Assembly (NCBI GenBank): GCA_003541445.1
Contig: DPMO01000265.1
Location: 1 to 6,190, forward strand
Direction: 5' to 3'
DNA: 6,190 nt
From: Clostridiales bacterium
GTDB lineage: Bacteria; Bacillota; Sulfobacillia; UBA995; UBA9673
Part shown: positions 4,830 to 6,190 of the stretch, in pieces
How positions within the stretch are numbered: the stretch's first letter is position 1
Layout: the number at the start of each line of letters is the position of its first letter
Program-made: the position numbers and the translations under genes
The notes under the pieces: model-generated
The model's input: the letters and a program-made list of their open reading frames with translations, nothing else
What the model was told of the DNA's origin: nothing
Databases searched by the model: none

Positions 4830-6190
4830 TTGAAGGACGGCACCGGGCGGAACACGCGGGGCGGCGGTGAACCGCTGGAAGAGGTGCGCCGCCGCGTGCT
4901 GGCCGCCCTCGAGCGGGCGGCCCGGGCGGCGGTCCGGTGGCTCAAGGCCGCGTGGGAGGCCGCCGACCGGCTGGTGAGGGCTCTCGAGGCCGGGGTCGAC
5001 GGGGCGGCGGGTGAGCTCTGGCGTGCGGCCGGGGTGGACCCCCGGACCTTGACGGTGGAGAGGGTCGTGGCCCGGGCCCCGGCCGGGGTGACGTCGGCCG
5101 TGGGCGCCGTCGGAGAGGGACTGGCCCGGGCCGGGCGCTGGCTGGAGAAGGTCCTCCGGTTCCTGCCCCGGGACCGGCAGTGGAGGAAGGCGGCCTCAGG
5201 CATGTCCATTCTGCTGGCTGTCGTGGCCTTCTCCAGCTTCGCCGTGCCTCCCGAGGCCAAGCCGTTCCCGGGCGGCCGCCGCCTGACTTTCGTCGGCTAC
5301 TTCGAGAACGGCTGGGGCGGGTGGTACGTCGACTCCTTCCCCACCTTCCAGAGACACGTCGAGATGGTCGACATCGTCATGCCCTTCTGGCATTCGGTCC
5401 ACCCGGACGGGAGTGTCGAAGACCGCGGCGTGCGTCGGGAGGTCATAGACTTCGCCCGTTCTCACGGCGTCAAGGTGGTCCCGCTCTTCAACAACGCCAA
5501 GGTGAGAGGCAGCGCCGGTTTCCTGGTCTCGGCTCAAGGCCGGGAGCAGGCGGTGAAGGAGATTGTGGAGGTCGTTCGGGACTGGGGCTACGACGGGGTG
5601 CACATAGACTTCGAGCTCCTGCCGCCCGAATGGCGGGAGGCCTTCACCTCTTTTATCGCCGAGTTGCGGCTGGCTCTCGGGGACGACTCTCATCTCTCGG
5701 TGGCCGTCTTCCCGAAGGTCGACATCTCGGAGGAGATCCACGGCCTCTACGACTACAGGGCCCTTGCCGAGCTCTGCGACTTCATCGTCCTGATGGGCTA
5801 TGACCGCCACTGGGCGACAGCTCCGGCCGGCCCTGTCTCACCCTACGACTGGATAGAACGGAACCTCGAATACGCCCTGGAGACGGCCGGGGTCGAGCCG
5901 CTGAAGCTCGTGCTGGGAGTCGGGGGCTACGGCTATGACTGGCCGGCCGGGGGCGGCAAGGCGAACCCGGCCTCTGTCGTGCCCTCCCGGTTCGCCGCCG
6001 ACCTTGCCCGACGGCGGGGGGCCACGCTGAAGTGGGATGACGAGAGCAACAATCCCCACTTCACCTATTTCCTGGAGGGCGTGCGGCACGATGTGTGGTA
6101 CCAGGACGAACGGGTGATGGCCCTGCGTCTGAGCCAGGCCCGCAGTCGGGGGCTGCGCGGTATCGCCCTGTGGCGGCTGGGTTACGAGAC
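4830..6190 (+). CDS. Membrane-anchored glycoside hydrolase family 18 protein (incomplete at window end)
   Basis: The open frame starts at TTG 4830 and reaches the window end after 453 residues without a stop. Residues 1-122 are Ala/Arg/Leu/Glu-rich and probably amphipathic helices (for example LEEVRRRVLAALERAARAAV), with no known domain. A basic stretch (RDRQWRKAASG) precedes one hydrophobic segment (about 125-140, MSILLAVVAFSSFAV), a likely signal anchor placing the rest outside the membrane. From residue ~153 a GH18 TIM barrel follows: VGYFENGW at the first strand, the catalytic motif DGVHIDFE (255-262) with acid/base E262, MGYDRHW (322-328), LGVGGYGYDW and finally ALWRLGYE near the edge. 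GH18 enzymes cleave beta-1,4-linked N-acetylglucosamine polymers; DGVxIDFE variants are common in Bacillota spore-cortex enzymes (SleL/YaaH type), so peptidoglycan is a plausible substrate. Further domains may follow. An unsupported alternative is an ATG start at 5202. Confidence 0.85.
   Translation, partial: MKDGTGRNTRGGGEPLEEVRRRVLAALERAARAAVRWLKAAWEAADRLVRALEAGVDGAAGELWRAAGVDPRTLTVERVVARAPAGVTSAVGAVGEGLARAGRWLEKVLRFLPRDRQWRKAASGMSILLAVVAFSSFAVPPEAKPFPGGRRLTFVGYFENGWGGWYVDSFPTFQRHVEMVDIVMPFWHSVHPDGSVEDRGVRREVIDFARSHGVKVVPLFNNAKVRGSAGFLVSAQGREQAVKEIVEVVRDWGYDGVHIDFELLPPEWREAFTSFIAELRLALGDDSHLSVAVFPKVDISEEIHGLYDYRALAELCDFIVLMGYDRHWATAPAGPVSPYDWIERNLEYALETAGVEPLKLVLGVGGYGYDWPAGGGKANPASVVPSRFAADLARRRGATLKWDDESNNPHFTYFLEGVRHDVWYQDERVMALRLSQARSRGLRGIALWRLGYE

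Noticed and set aside
4803..4993. 11-bp direct repeat CTCGAGGCCGG at 4803-4813 and 4983-4993
   Set aside because: One copy is in the leader and one within coding sequence; an 11-mer match of this composition is easily expected by chance in G+C-rich DNA.
4763..5260. Minus-strand frame rich in S, A, R and T opposite the GH18 N-terminus
   Set aside because: Composition is that of an antisense shadow; the plus frame has a ribosome binding site and leads without break into the GH18 domain.

Overview
The window is G+C-rich DNA, roughly two thirds G+C by eye, and bacterial. It has tight gene packing, strong Shine-Dalgarno sites and frequent TTG/GTG starts. A split LigD with the ligase gene before the polymerase gene (the ligase-then-polymerase order of Bacillus LigD), and a GH18 protein resembling spore-lytic/germination enzymes, suggest a high-GC member of the Bacillota. 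No rRNA or other taxonomic marker is present, so this is only an inference.

Layout. (1) 1-453, +: the C-terminal part of an ATP-dependent DNA ligase of the LigD type, cut by the window edge. Its stop overlaps (ATGA) the start of (2), the LigD-type primase-polymerase gene at 450. Together they look like a two-gene version of the bacterial end-joining LigD; no Ku gene is in the window. The polymerase frame does not stop where the domain ends. It runs on to 2318, antisense to (3), a complete GPH/MFS_2-type sugar-cation symporter gene on the minus strand (2741-1398, TTG start). A GC-rich inverted repeat spans the place where the two genes should meet, and an out-of-frame TAG lies exactly there. 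A lost stop or a 1-base frameshift is therefore likely. (4) 2742-2956 is a divergent intergenic region with an 11-bp perfect inverted repeat in front of the transporter and an extended -10-like site in front of (5), a PIG-L/LmbE deacetylase gene (2957-3727, +, GTG start).

(6) 3728-3863 is a convergent intergenic region with weak hairpins. (7) 4548-3864, minus strand, is a two-gene operon: a four-TM membrane protein (DUF2178-like) and a small XRE-family regulator, overlapping by 8 bp. It is driven by a near-consensus sigma-70/A promoter whose spacer contains an imperfect palindrome, so autoregulation is likely. It looks somewhat less G+C-biased than the rest. (8) 4650-4829 is a divergent intergenic region with a direct repeat and a small hairpin. 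(9) 4830 to the right edge, +: a membrane-anchored GH18-family hydrolase with a 120-residue Ala/Arg-rich cytoplasmic N-terminus. It starts at TTG and is incomplete at the window end.

Apart from the ligase/polymerase pair and the membrane protein/regulator pair, the genes appear functionally unrelated. I see no mobile element, CRISPR array, tRNA or rRNA, and no clearly new multi-gene system. The most unusual items are the polymerase reading-frame anomaly and the architecture of the GH18 protein.
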